Assembly (NCBI RefSeq): GCF_011090165.1
Contig: NZ_JAADJT010000007.1
Location: 248,001 to 312,000 of the forward strand
DNA length: 64,000 nucleotides
From: Duganella aceris
Lineage (GTDB): Bacteria > Pseudomonadota > Gammaproteobacteria > Burkholderiales > Burkholderiaceae_D
Reading direction: 5' to 3'
The position numbers were made by a program, and so were the translations under genes. Of this stretch, positions 24,101-31,383 are shown piece by piece (positions within the stretch are counted from its first letter, which is position 1; every line of letters begins with the position of its first letter). The notes under the pieces were generated by a model. It was not told the DNA's origin. It made no database searches and was given only the letters and a program-made list of their open reading frames with translations.

Positions 24101-24429
24101 GCAAGACCGGTACCGGCGACCAGCGCTTCGACGTGTATGGCGGCGGCGGACGCTTGATCGAGTCGCGTTATGTGAACCGCTCGGCGACGTTCGTGTTCAA
24201 TATCGGCGAGCGTTTCTTCGGATCGATGACGGCGTATGTGCACGGACCGGAATCGAAGAACTACGACTTCACCAGCGCGCTGCCGGTGCAATTGCTGGTG
24301 GTGCTGGCGCCGAGCCTGATGCCGCTGATCGAGCCGCACCCGGTCGCCAAGCCCGGCGCGACGCCGCCGGTGGTGGCGCAGGCGGGCGCGGCCGCGCCGA
24401 AGCCGCAGCTTCAGGCCTGCGGCGGCTGA
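21154..24429 (+). CDS. Divergent class A penicillin-binding protein (transglycosylase + transpeptidase)
   Basis: Large membrane-anchored protein, 1091 aa from ATG 21154. A basic N-terminal cytoplasmic tail leads to a transmembrane segment at about residues 72-90. A GT51-like region (about 200-360) contains ENRELLDNK, GGSTLATQ and IVIDYLNTVPL. The penicillin-binding region keeps S-T-A-K (in LDLGSTAKLRT), S-T-N (in RHSTN) and K-T-G-T. The GT51 motifs are degenerate: the usual RKxxE helix reads DKLQQ, so the second catalytic Glu is apparently missing. It likely acts at the cell wall, perhaps mainly as a transpeptidase. No clear ribosome site marks the start; an earlier (21037) or later (21211) ATG is possible. 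Confidence 0.85.
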   Translation: MLSNRRFRRPRIVVRAARKMRGAFAALGFRRKRHLHVVPPSPIEESEAHLAHAQMDPPPPTDTPKKSKRSRNAFLLVVLIGVSFAVYWGVQETRTSSMQARFFSGLADKMSYRMEKGPSKLIRFPHDSPYDERLGYAGLPDYLAKLRTRDYQVAAQARISPKMAELADMGIFATYPEKTKTGLSIVDCRAQELFAASYPERIYTRFEQAPMALINSLLFIENRELLDNKYPKRNPAVEWDRLAKAVLEKGVASVAGGHRAAGGSTLATQIEKYRHSPEGRTSSMTDKLQQMVSASLRSYQDGPDTTKARRRIVIDYLNTVPLSAKPGYGEVNGIGDGMWVWYGRDFAEVNRLLAGPLDKPSADTALVFKEALSLMIAQRRPSYYLGDGAADLEVLANSHLRILVQDGAITPAMRDMALQQKLHPATGNGVQSAPAMTFVTRKASNAIRNHLANLLGDNRMYNLDRLDLSVVSTLDAQAQTAVTQVLRDLRDPEKAKAAGLTGKGMLGNGDPANVVYSFTLLEKGEQNNLLRLQTDNFDQPLDINEGAKLDLGSTAKLRTLVTYLDIVDQLHKKLGGMDAAALGKVVVDPQDKLSAWGVEYFKALPIEKGGRELTPMLKAAMERKYSGNPGEGFFTGGGLHHFGNFSKEDNSKILTVTEALRHSTNLVFVRLMRDVAKFYMFQTPGSSASLLADADDPRRADYLARFADKEGKEFLGRFYAKYKGKPQDELDKILLANIRSTPVRLAVIYRTVYPLATQDQFAAFLKANLSSQNEVPEERVAKLYDQYAIGNWSLADRGYLASVHPLELWMAAYLRLHPGATLSEMTAASEDERQEVYQWLFKTHRKHAQDRRIAGLLEVEGFMEIHKQWKKMGYPFESLVPSYATTLGASADRPAALAELMGIIVNGGIRKSSQRISSLHFAKDTPYETLVTKANPTTNEQVLSPEVARVVADAIRGVVSDGTAKRARTAFVQSDGTVIPVGGKTGTGDQRFDVYGGGGRLIESRYVNRSATFVFNIGERFFGSMTAYVHGPESKNYDFTSALPVQLLVVLAPSLMPLIEPHPVAKPGATPPVVAQAGAAAPKPQLQACGG

Positions 24430-24505
24430 GCACAGCCGGGGGCGCCGTCCCCCGGTGTCGTGTTTCCCTTGCATAGTTGCTCATTTGTTGGCAATGTAGC
24501 TGCCC

Positions 24506-25885
24506 ATGAAACCTATGCGCCATCACATGTCCAAAATCCTCAAGTTCACGCAATTCTCGGTGCGGGACTTGATCGTCACCGCCGCGCCCACCATCCTGCT
24601 GATCGTCGGCGCCTGCCTGCTGGCCTACTGGCTGGTCGACCCGGCGCCGCCGCGCACCGTGCGCCTGGCCACCGGCCAGGAAAACAGCGCTTATGAAGAG
24701 TTCGGCAAGAAGTACGCCACCGCGCTGGCCAAGCACGGCATCAAGGTCGAGCTGATTCCGTCCGCCGGCTCCGGCGACAACCTGCGGCTGCTGAAGGACG
24801 GCAAGGCCGATATCGCCTTCGTGCAAAGCGGCTCCACCAACGAGGAGGCGGCCGAGCGCGAGGGCCTGAGCTCGCTGGGCAGCCTGTTCGTCGAACCGCT
24901 GTGGCTGTTCCTGCGCGAGACCAAGGGCCAGCCGCCGATCACCCAACTGACGCAATTGCGCGGCAAGAAAATCAATTACGGCCCCCGGGGCGCCGGCGCG
25001 CCGCGCCTGTTCCGCCAGGTGCTGGAACTGAACGGCGTGGAGAAGGGCGAAGTCGAGCGCTTCTCGCTGGCCAACACCCCGGCCACGGTCGAGCTGCTGG
25101 AGGGCCGCATCGACGGCCTGGTGTTCACCTCGGCGCCGGAGGCGCCGCTGATCCAGATGCTGCTGCAAACGCCCGGCATCAAGCTGTTCAACTTCAGCCA
25201 GGCCGAGGCCTACGCGCGCAAGCTGCCGTTCCTGACCCATGTGGTGCTGCCGCAGGGGATCGTCGACCTGGGCCGCAACATCCCGGCCGAAAACTACAAC
25301 CTGATCGCGCCGACCGCGACGCTGGTGGCGCGCGACAACCTGCATCCGGCGCTGATGGATTTGTTCGTGCAGTCGGCCAGCGCCATCCACAGCGGCGCCG
25401 GCTGGTTCCAGCAGCAGGGCCAGTTCCCGTCGGCCAAGTACACCGAGATTCCGGTCGACGAGGACGCGGCCAAGTTCTACAAGAACGGTCCACCGTTCCT
25501 GCAGCGTTACATGACCTTCTGGCTGGCCAATTTCTTCGACCGCATGTGGGTGGTGGTGGTGGCGCTGGGCGCGCTGATCCTGCCGTTGTCCAAGGTGGTG
25601 CCGCCGCTGTACGTGTGGCGTATCCGTTCGCGCGTGTACCGCTGGTACGGCCAGCTGCGCGCGGTCGAGCAGCGGGTGGAGGAGGCACCCGAGGCCACCC
25701 GCATGCAGGTGTACGAGGAGCAGCTGACCCGGCTCAACCAGATCGAGGAGCTGGTCAACCAGGTGTCGATCCCGCTGTCGTTCGCCGACGGCTTGTACGG
25801 CTTGCGCAGCCACATCCAGTTCGTGCGCAAGCGGATCCAGTTCCTGACGGCCGAGGCGGCGCCGTCGGAGGCGGTGCCGGTTTAG
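24506..25885 (+). CDS. TAXI-family solute-binding protein with membrane anchors
   Basis: 459-aa protein. An N-terminal transmembrane segment (about residues 22-43) is followed by a TAXI/TRAP periplasmic binding fold (RLATGQENSAYEEFGKKYA, VELIPSAGSGDNLRLLKDG, DIAFVQSGSTNEEA, KKINYGPRGAGAPRLFRQVL). A second transmembrane segment (about 345-370) leads to a basic and coiled C-terminal region of about 85 aa. Such proteins bind small acids for TRAP transporters, but no permease gene lies nearby. The topology, a periplasmic binding domain tethered at both ends with a cytoplasmic tail, suggests sensing or an orphan transporter. An ATG seven codons later (24527) is an alternative start. Confidence 0.85.
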   Translation: MKPMRHHMSKILKFTQFSVRDLIVTAAPTILLIVGACLLAYWLVDPAPPRTVRLATGQENSAYEEFGKKYATALAKHGIKVELIPSAGSGDNLRLLKDGKADIAFVQSGSTNEEAAEREGLSSLGSLFVEPLWLFLRETKGQPPITQLTQLRGKKINYGPRGAGAPRLFRQVLELNGVEKGEVERFSLANTPATVELLEGRIDGLVFTSAPEAPLIQMLLQTPGIKLFNFSQAEAYARKLPFLTHVVLPQGIVDLGRNIPAENYNLIAPTATLVARDNLHPALMDLFVQSASAIHSGAGWFQQQGQFPSAKYTEIPVDEDAAKFYKNGPPFLQRYMTFWLANFFDRMWVVVVALGALILPLSKVVPPLYVWRIRSRVYRWYGQLRAVEQRVEEAPEATRMQVYEEQLTRLNQIEELVNQVSIPLSFADGLYGLRSHIQFVRKRIQFLTAEAAPSEAVPV

Positions 25886-25892
25886 GCGGCCG

Positions 25893-26351
25893 CTACGCGC
25901 CGGTCCACGGCAGGCCGGCCTTGCACCAGCCGCCGATGTTCTTGCGGTGACTGTGCTCGTCCTTTTCGCCCTCGAAACCTTCCAGGATGTCGTAGCAGTG
26001 CTGGTAGCCGTGCTCGGTGGCCAGCTTGGCCGCGCCGCGCGAGCGCACGCCGGAACGGCACAGGAACAACAACACCTGGTCCTTGCGCGCGATCGAGTTC
26101 AACTGCTCGATGAATGCATGGTTGGCGATGCCGCCCGGATAGATGCTCCACTGGACCGCACCATGTTGGGCTTCCGGTATCGCCACCCGGCCGACCCAGT
26201 CGCGCTCGGCGTTGGTGCGCACGTCGATCAGCTTGACCGCGTTGTCGGCGCCCAGCAGCTCGTGCGCCTCCTGCGGCGTCACCGCGCCGGCATAGGGCCA
26301 ATCCTTGCTGCGGCTGCGCGCAACGGCCAGAATCTCGTCTATTTTGCTCAT
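25893..26351 (-). CDS. Rhodanese-like domain protein
   Basis: 152-aa single-domain rhodanese. The active-site loop is L-C98-R-S-G-V-R-S, and the CH2A-type segment KLIDVRTNAERDWVGRV is present. Such enzymes carry a persulfide on the cysteine and transfer sulfur to thiol acceptors; the physiological acceptor is unknown. No signal peptide is seen. It is divergent from glnA across a 312-bp gap holding NtrC-type sites, so nitrogen control of this gene is possible but not shown. Its stop lies 7 nt from the stop of the convergent TAXI gene. Confidence 0.9.
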   Translation of the reverse strand: MSKIDEILAVARSRSKDWPYAGAVTPQEAHELLGADNAVKLIDVRTNAERDWVGRVAIPEAQHGAVQWSIYPGGIANHAFIEQLNSIARKDQVLLFLCRSGVRSRGAAKLATEHGYQHCYDILEGFEGEKDEHSHRKNIGGWCKAGLPWTGA

Positions 26352-26414
26352 GGCATGTTCCAAGAATAAGTTTGAGTTTATTATAGGCCTCCTGTGCAAG
26401 CCGGAGTCTGTGGC

Positions 26415-26429
26415 GCACCAAAAGCGTGC
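26415..26429. promoter_or_regulatory. NtrC-binding site 1 upstream of glnA
   Basis: GCACCAAAAGCGTGC: GCAC-N7-GTGC, the half-site spacing of NtrC boxes. Its centre is about 209 bp upstream of the predicted glnA transcription start. Confidence 0.75.
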
Positions 26430-26452
26430 CTTTTTCAAGAAATATCGCAAAA

Positions 26453-26469
26453 TGCACCTATAAAGTGCA
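26453..26469. promoter_or_regulatory. NtrC-binding site 2 upstream of glnA
   Basis: TGCAC-CTATAAA-GTGCA, a perfect TGCAC-N7-GTGCA palindrome matching the NtrC box. Its centre is 39 bp from site 1. Confidence 0.85.
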
Positions 26470-26481
26470 AAATGACGGATG

Positions 26482-26498
26482 TGCACATCGTTGGTGCA
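26482..26498. promoter_or_regulatory. NtrC-binding site 3 upstream of glnA
   Basis: TGCAC-ATCGTTG-GTGCA, a perfect TGCAC-N7-GTGCA palindrome. Its centre is 29 bp from site 2 and about 140 bp upstream of the predicted start, a normal enhancer distance. Confidence 0.85.
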
Positions 26499-26604
26499 GT
26501 ATTGATCTGCTGTAAAAAGTGGCAATGTGGTGGCCCGGCCAATTTTAGATTCAATTGGCTGCAAATTCAAAGACGCTACCGACATATGAATATGATTTTT
26601 AGGC

Positions 26605-26620
26605 TGGCATAGATACTGCT
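26605..26620 (+). promoter_or_regulatory. Sigma-54 promoter of glnA
   Basis: TGGCATAGATACTGCT matches the -24/-12 consensus TGGCAYR-N4-YTGCW, with GG and GC separated by 10 bp. The predicted start near 26631 gives a leader of about 33 nt, containing the ribosome site AGGAGA before ATG 26664. Confidence 0.85.
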
Positions 26621-26663
26621 TAGTAGGCCTCACGAGTTCCAAACATTCCTTTAGGAGATACGC

Positions 26664-28079
26664 ATGGCAATGACAGCCGCAGAAGTTCTGAAAATGGTCC
26701 AGGAAAACGAAGTGAAATTCGTTGATTTCCGTTTCGCCGACACCCGTGGTAAAGAACAGCACGTCACCGTGCCGGTTTCCGCTTTCGATATCGACAAGTT
26801 CGAATCGGGTCACGCATTCGACGGTTCCTCGATCGCCGGCTGGAAGGGTATTGAAGCATCGGACATGATTCTGCTGCCGGATCCAAACACCGCGAACATC
26901 GACCCGTTCATGGAAGAGACCACGCTGTTCATGCAGTGCGACGTCATCGAACCAGCCGACGGCAAGGGTTACGACCGCGACCCACGCTCCATCGCCAAGC
27001 GCGCTGAAGCCTACCTGAAATCGTCGGGCATGGGCGACACCGCCTACTTCGGCCCTGAGCCGGAATTCTTCATCTTCGACAGCGTGCGCTGGAAGATCGA
27101 CATGTCGGGCTGCTTCGTCAAGATCGATTCCGAAGAAGCGTCGTGGACCACCGGCGAGAAGCTGGAAGGCGGCAACACCGGCCACCGTCCGACCGTCAAG
27201 GGCGGCTACTTCCCGGTGCCACCGGTCGACAGCTTCCAGGACATGCGTTCGGAAATGTGCCTGATCCTGGAATCGCTGGGCATCCCGGTCGAAGTGCACC
27301 ACCACGAAGTGGCCGGCGCCGGCCAGAACGAAATCGGCACCAAGTTCTCGACCCTGGTCGAGCGCGCCGACTGGACCCAGAACCTGAAATACGTGGTCTG
27401 GAACGTCGCCCACAGCTATGGCAAAACCGCCACCTTCATGCCGAAACCTATCGTTGGCGACAACGGTTCGGGCATGCACGTGCACCAGTCGATCTGGAAA
27501 GACGGCGTCAACCTGTTCGCCGGCGACGGCTATGCCGGCCTGTCCGACACCGCGCTGTACTACATCGGCGGCATCATCAAGCACGCCAAGGCGCTGAACG
27601 CGATCACCAACCCGGGCACCAACTCGTACAAGCGTCTGGTTCCAGGCTTTGAAGCGCCGGTGAAACTGGCGTACTCGGCCAAGAACCGTTCGGCGTCGAT
27701 CCGTATTCCACACGTGGCCAATCCAAAAGGCCGTCGTATCGAAACCCGCTTCCCGGATCCATTGGCGAACGTGTACCTGTGCTTCTCGGCGCTGCTGATG
27801 GCCGGTCTGGACGGTATCGCCAACAAGATCCACCCGGGCGAAGCCGCATCGAAAGATCTGTACCACCTGCCGCCGGAAGAAGACGCGCTGATCCCGACCG
27901 TGTGCGCCTCGCTGGAAGAAGCGCTGGACGCACTGAACAAAGACCGCGAGTTCCTGACCCGTGGCGGCGTGTTCAGCGATTCCATGATCGACGCTTACAT
28001 CGAACTGAAAATGCAGGACGTCCAGCGCATGCGCATGACGACTCACCCTGCCGAGTTCGACATGTACTACTCGCTGTAA
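26664..28079 (+). CDS. glnA: Glutamine synthetase, type I
   Basis: ATP-dependent ligation of ammonia to glutamate, the entry point of nitrogen assimilation; 471 aa, class I-beta length. Family motifs are present: FDGSSIAGWKGI, the metal-binding FGPEPEFFIFD, GQNEIGTKF and NPGTNSYKRL. The adenylylation site is Y400 in KDLYHLPPEE, so activity should be tuned by GlnE, encoded at 54150-56906. Regulation is visible: three NtrC sites and a sigma-54 promoter upstream. Codon use is that of a highly expressed gene. A strong terminator follows, separating it partly from the downstream glnL-glnG genes. Confidence 0.99.
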   Translation: MAMTAAEVLKMVQENEVKFVDFRFADTRGKEQHVTVPVSAFDIDKFESGHAFDGSSIAGWKGIEASDMILLPDPNTANIDPFMEETTLFMQCDVIEPADGKGYDRDPRSIAKRAEAYLKSSGMGDTAYFGPEPEFFIFDSVRWKIDMSGCFVKIDSEEASWTTGEKLEGGNTGHRPTVKGGYFPVPPVDSFQDMRSEMCLILESLGIPVEVHHHEVAGAGQNEIGTKFSTLVERADWTQNLKYVVWNVAHSYGKTATFMPKPIVGDNGSGMHVHQSIWKDGVNLFAGDGYAGLSDTALYYIGGIIKHAKALNAITNPGTNSYKRLVPGFEAPVKLAYSAKNRSASIRIPHVANPKGRRIETRFPDPLANVYLCFSALLMAGLDGIANKIHPGEAASKDLYHLPPEEDALIPTVCASLEEALDALNKDREFLTRGGVFSDSMIDAYIELKMQDVQRMRMTTHPAEFDMYYSL

Positions 28080-28116
28080 TACAAGGCGCCGGCCGGTCCG
28101 GCGCTTGTCGTCAAGG

Positions 28117-28150
28117 ACGCGGGGAAAGCGAAAGCTTTCCCCGCGTTTTA
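28117..28150 (+). terminator. Intrinsic terminator of glnA
   Basis: ACGCGGGGAAAGC-GAAA-GCTTTCCCCGCGT followed by TTTA: 13-bp stem with a GAAA tetraloop. Another hairpin (ACAAGGCGCCGG/CCGGCGCTTGT) precedes it directly after the stop codon. Confidence 0.85.
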
Positions 28151-28197
28151 CTTTGGATGTTGTATTCTGGAGGGAATGTTCCACCCACGGATTACGA

Positions 28198-28692
28198 ATG
28201 ACAACTAGTTTGCAACGAAGTTTTTGGTTGGCGCTGTTGGCCTGCGGCGCGGTCCATGGCCAGGGCGTGATCTACAAGTGCACGCCGCCCAACGGCAGTA
28301 CCGAGTACACCGACGTTTATCGGGGCAGCTATTGCAAGTCGATGGATTTGCCGGGCATCGTGGTGCCGGCGCCGCCGAAACGGCAGGCTCCCTCGCCGCG
28401 CGCCGCGACCGCCGCGCCGGCGACCGCGCCGGGCGCTTTCCCGCGCGTCGACAGCGCCGAGCAGCGTTCGCGCGACGCCGACCGCCGCGCCATCCTGGAA
28501 GACGAGCTGAAGACCGAAAGCCAGAAGTTGACCGAGCTGCGCAAAGAGTTCAACGGCGGCGAGCCGGAACGGCGCGGCGACGAACGCAACTACGCCAAAT
28601 ACCAGGAACGGGTGGCCGCCATGCGCGACAGCATCAGCCGCTCGGAAAAAAATGTCGATGCATTGAAACGTGAGATTGCGAATATCCGATGA
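28198..28692 (+). CDS. DUF4124 domain-containing exported protein
   Basis: 164-aa protein starting MTTSLQRSFWLALLACGAVHGQ, a signal peptide. A short DUF4124-like domain follows (GVIYKCTPPNGSTEYTDVYRG...YCKSMDLPG, with a Cys pair). A Pro/Ala-rich linker then leads to a charged helical tail (about 95-164) likely to form a coiled coil. Function is unknown. Its stop overlaps the glnL start (ATGA), so it is translationally coupled to the nitrogen sensor kinase. It also follows glnA by 118 bp and a terminator. The start at 28198 is chosen because it gives a signal peptide. Confidence 0.8.
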   Translation: MTTSLQRSFWLALLACGAVHGQGVIYKCTPPNGSTEYTDVYRGSYCKSMDLPGIVVPAPPKRQAPSPRAATAAPATAPGAFPRVDSAEQRSRDADRRAILEDELKTESQKLTELRKEFNGGEPERRGDERNYAKYQERVAAMRDSISRSEKNVDALKREIANIR

Positions 28693-29801
28693 GCCTAGTA
28701 AGTAATATCGCCGCCCGCGCGGCGGCCGCGATCAACCGCCCGCCGGCGCTGGCGGGCCTGGAACTGCTGGCCTCGGCCGTGGTGCTGCTCGATGCCGAGG
28801 GCAAGATCGCCTACGCCAACGCCGCCGCCGAGAATCTGCTGGAGAGCTCGCTCAAAGCGATGTCGCGCCAGCGGCTCAGCGCGCAGTTCCTCAATCCCGA
28901 CGAGCTGGACCACATCTGCGCCCAGGCGCGCGAGCACAAATTCTCCGACCTGCGCCAGGACCTGGCGCTGGAGCGGGCCGGGCGCGATCCCTTGCATGTG
29001 CACAGCATCGTTTCGGCGCTGGACGAGCCGGCCGGCCACGTGCTGATCGAGCTGCGCGAGCACCTGCAGCACCTCAAGCTGGACCGCGAGGAGCGCATCC
29101 TCGACCAGAGCCAGGTCAACAAAGAGCTGATCCGCAACCTGGCGCACGAGATCAAGAATCCGCTGGGCGGCATCCGCGGCGCGGCGCAGCTGCTGGAGAT
29201 GGAGTTGCCGGCGCTGCACGCCGGCCAGCTGCGCGAATACACCCAGGTCATCATCAAGGAGGCCGACCGCCTGCAGACGCTGGTCGACCGCCTGCTGGCG
29301 CCGCACCGCCGGCCGCACATCGTCGGCGACGTCAACATCCACGAAGTGCTGGAGCGGGTGCGCAGCCTGATGCTGGCCGAGTTCCCGTCCGGGCTGACCA
29401 TCGCGCGCGACTACGACGCCTCGATTCCCGAGTTCCGGGGCGACAAGGAACAGCTGATCCAGACCGTGCTCAACATCGCGCACAACGCGGCGCAGGCGCT
29501 GGCCGCGCGCATCGACGAGGGCGACGCGCAGATCGTTTTCAAGACCCGGGTGGCGCGCCAGGTGACCTTGGCCAAGGTTCGCTACGGGCTGGCATTAGAC
29601 TTGCATATCATCGACAATGGACCGGGAATCGCACCCCAGATCCGCGACCGAATTTTCTACCCGCTGGTGTCGGGGCGGGAGGGCGGCAGCGGCCTGGGCT
29701 TGACCCTCGCGCAAACCTTCGTGCAACAGCACATGGGCGTGATCGAGTGCGAGAGCCGGCCTGGATTTACGGATTTCCGTATTCTGCTGCCGTTGCCATA
29801 A
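28689..29801 (+). CDS. glnL: Nitrogen regulation sensor histidine kinase NtrB
   Basis: Cytoplasmic kinase/phosphatase of NtrC that reads P-II status; 370 aa, normal size. A PAS domain lies at about residues 20-125 (LELLASAVVLLDAEGKIAYAN). The dimerisation/phosphorylation motif is NLAHEIKNPLGG with H153. The HATPase domain shows NIAHNAAQAL, DNGPGI and GGSGLGL. No transmembrane segment is seen. Its start overlaps the DUF4124 gene and it lies 70 bp upstream of glnG, the usual glnA-glnL-glnG order with one extra gene inserted. Confidence 0.96.
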   Translation: MSLVSNIAARAAAAINRPPALAGLELLASAVVLLDAEGKIAYANAAAENLLESSLKAMSRQRLSAQFLNPDELDHICAQAREHKFSDLRQDLALERAGRDPLHVHSIVSALDEPAGHVLIELREHLQHLKLDREERILDQSQVNKELIRNLAHEIKNPLGGIRGAAQLLEMELPALHAGQLREYTQVIIKEADRLQTLVDRLLAPHRRPHIVGDVNIHEVLERVRSLMLAEFPSGLTIARDYDASIPEFRGDKEQLIQTVLNIAHNAAQALAARIDEGDAQIVFKTRVARQVTLAKVRYGLALDLHIIDNGPGIAPQIRDRIFYPLVSGREGGSGLGLTLAQTFVQQHMGVIECESRPGFTDFRILLPLP

Positions 29802-29871
29802 GCCGAGGCAGGCAGGAGCCGGTACCGAGTCCCTTGATTGACGATCCATATTGCGGGATACATACACACAC

Positions 29872-31383
29872 ATGAAGCCAATCTGGATAGTAGACGACGA
29901 CGAATCGATCCGCTGGGTACTGGAAAAAGCGCTGGCGCGGGAAAACCTGGCCACCAAGAGTTTTGCCAATGCGCGCGACGCCATCGCGGCACTGGAGTTC
30001 GAGACGCCGCAAGTGCTGGTGTCCGACATCCGCATGCCGGGCGACTCCGGCCTCGACCTGTTGCAGCTGGTGAAGTCGCGTCACCCCGGCCTGCCGGTTA
30101 TCATCATCACCGCCTTCTCCGACCTGGACTCCGCCGTGGCGGCGTTCCAGGGCGGCGCCTTCGAGTACCTGGCCAAGCCGTTCGACATCGACAAGGCCGT
30201 CGAGCTGATCCGCCGCGCGCTGGACGAAAGCCTGCGCGAGACCAGCGTCGAATCGGGGCCGTCGGAGACGCCGGAAATCCTCGGCCAGGCGCCGGCGATG
30301 CAGGAAGTGTTCCGCGCCATCGGCCGCCTGTCGCAGTCGAACGTGACGGTGCTGATCACCGGCGAATCGGGCTCGGGCAAGGAGCTGGTGGCGCGCGCGC
30401 TGCACAAGCACAGCCCGCGCGCGGCGCAGCCCTTCATCGCGCTGAACACGGCGGCGATCCCCAAGGATCTGCTGGAGTCGGAATTGTTCGGCCACGAGCG
30501 CGGCGCCTTCACCGGCGCGCAGACCACGCGCCGCGGCCGCTTCGAGCAGGCCGAGAACGGCACGCTGTTCCTCGATGAAATCGGCGACATGCCGTTCGAT
30601 CTGCAGACCCGCCTGCTGCGCGTGCTGTCGGACGGCCACTTCTATCGCGTCGGCGGCCATCAGCCGCTGAAGGCGAATGTGCGGGTGATCACGGCGACGC
30701 ACCAGAATCTGGAGCAGCGCGTGCGCGAAGGCTTGTTCCGCGAAGACTTGTATCACCGCCTCAACGTGATCCGCCTGCGCCTGCCCAGTTTAAGGGAGCG
30801 GCGCGAAGATATCCCTATTTTGGTGCGTCACTTCCTGGTGCAGAGCGCCAAGCAGCTCGGCGTCGAAGCCAAGCGCATGAGCGACGCCACCGTGCAGTTC
30901 CTCAGCGGCCTGGATTTGCCGGGCAATGTGCGCCAGCTGGAAAACCTGTGCAACTGGATCACGGTGATGGCGCCGGGCCAGACCGTCGAGGTCAAGGATC
31001 TGCCGCTGGAGCTGACCCAGGAGCAGGGCGGTGGCGGCGGCGCCGCGCCGTCGGCGATGTCGACCTCGGCCACCGAGGGCTTCGGCGCGCCGCAGCATCA
31101 CGGCACGGTGACGGCGGTGCCGGTGGCCGACGCCGCCGGCGTGGCCGGTTCGCCGGATGCGTGGCTGAGCTTGCTGGAGATGCAGGCCGCCAGCATGTTG
31201 AGCGGCGGGCAGCAGGAGGTGATGGCGGTGCTGGGGCGGCAGTTCGAGTCGGCGCTGATCAAGACCGCGCTCAAGCATACGCACGGCCGCAAGAACGACG
31301 CGGCGGTGCGGCTGGGGATCGGCCGCAACACCATCACCCGCAAGATCGCCGAGTTGGGGATCGACGGCGCCAAGGACGATTAA
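29872..31383 (+). CDS. glnG: Nitrogen regulation response regulator NtrC
   Basis: Sigma-54 enhancer-binding activator of nitrogen genes, 503 aa from MKPIWIVDDDESIRWV. The receiver domain has Asp9/Asp10 and phospho-acceptor Asp52 (VSDIRMPG). The AAA+ domain has Walker A GESGSGKE at about 164-171 and the sigma-54-contact loop GAFTGA at 211-216. A low-complexity linker leads to a C-terminal Fis-type HTH (HTHGRKNDAAVRLGIGRNTI). It should act on the three sites upstream of glnA. The stop overlaps that of the convergent regulator gene (TTAA). Confidence 0.97.
   Translation: MKPIWIVDDDESIRWVLEKALARENLATKSFANARDAIAALEFETPQVLVSDIRMPGDSGLDLLQLVKSRHPGLPVIIITAFSDLDSAVAAFQGGAFEYLAKPFDIDKAVELIRRALDESLRETSVESGPSETPEILGQAPAMQEVFRAIGRLSQSNVTVLITGESGSGKELVARALHKHSPRAAQPFIALNTAAIPKDLLESELFGHERGAFTGAQTTRRGRFEQAENGTLFLDEIGDMPFDLQTRLLRVLSDGHFYRVGGHQPLKANVRVITATHQNLEQRVREGLFREDLYHRLNVIRLRLPSLRERREDIPILVRHFLVQSAKQLGVEAKRMSDATVQFLSGLDLPGNVRQLENLCNWITVMAPGQTVEVKDLPLELTQEQGGGGGAAPSAMSTSATEGFGAPQHHGTVTAVPVADAAGVAGSPDAWLSLLEMQAASMLSGGQQEVMAVLGRQFESALIKTALKHTHGRKNDAAVRLGIGRNTITRKIAELGIDGAKDD

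Noticed and set aside
21157..24474. Open frame of about 1100 codons antisense to the PBP gene
   Set aside because: It mirrors the third-position GC pattern of the real gene, has no domain-like features and is rich in Arg/His/Gln/Val typical of antisense high-GC frames.
26522..26536. GGCAATGTGGTGGC as the glnA sigma-54 promoter
   Set aside because: It has GG-N10-GC but a poor -12 region; TGGCATAGATACTGCT at 26605 fits far better and lies closer to the start codon.
26352..28184. Upstream extension of the rhodanese frame antisense to glnA
   Set aside because: The rhodanese begins at ATG 26349-26351 with a family-like N terminus; the extension runs through the NtrC sites and glnA.
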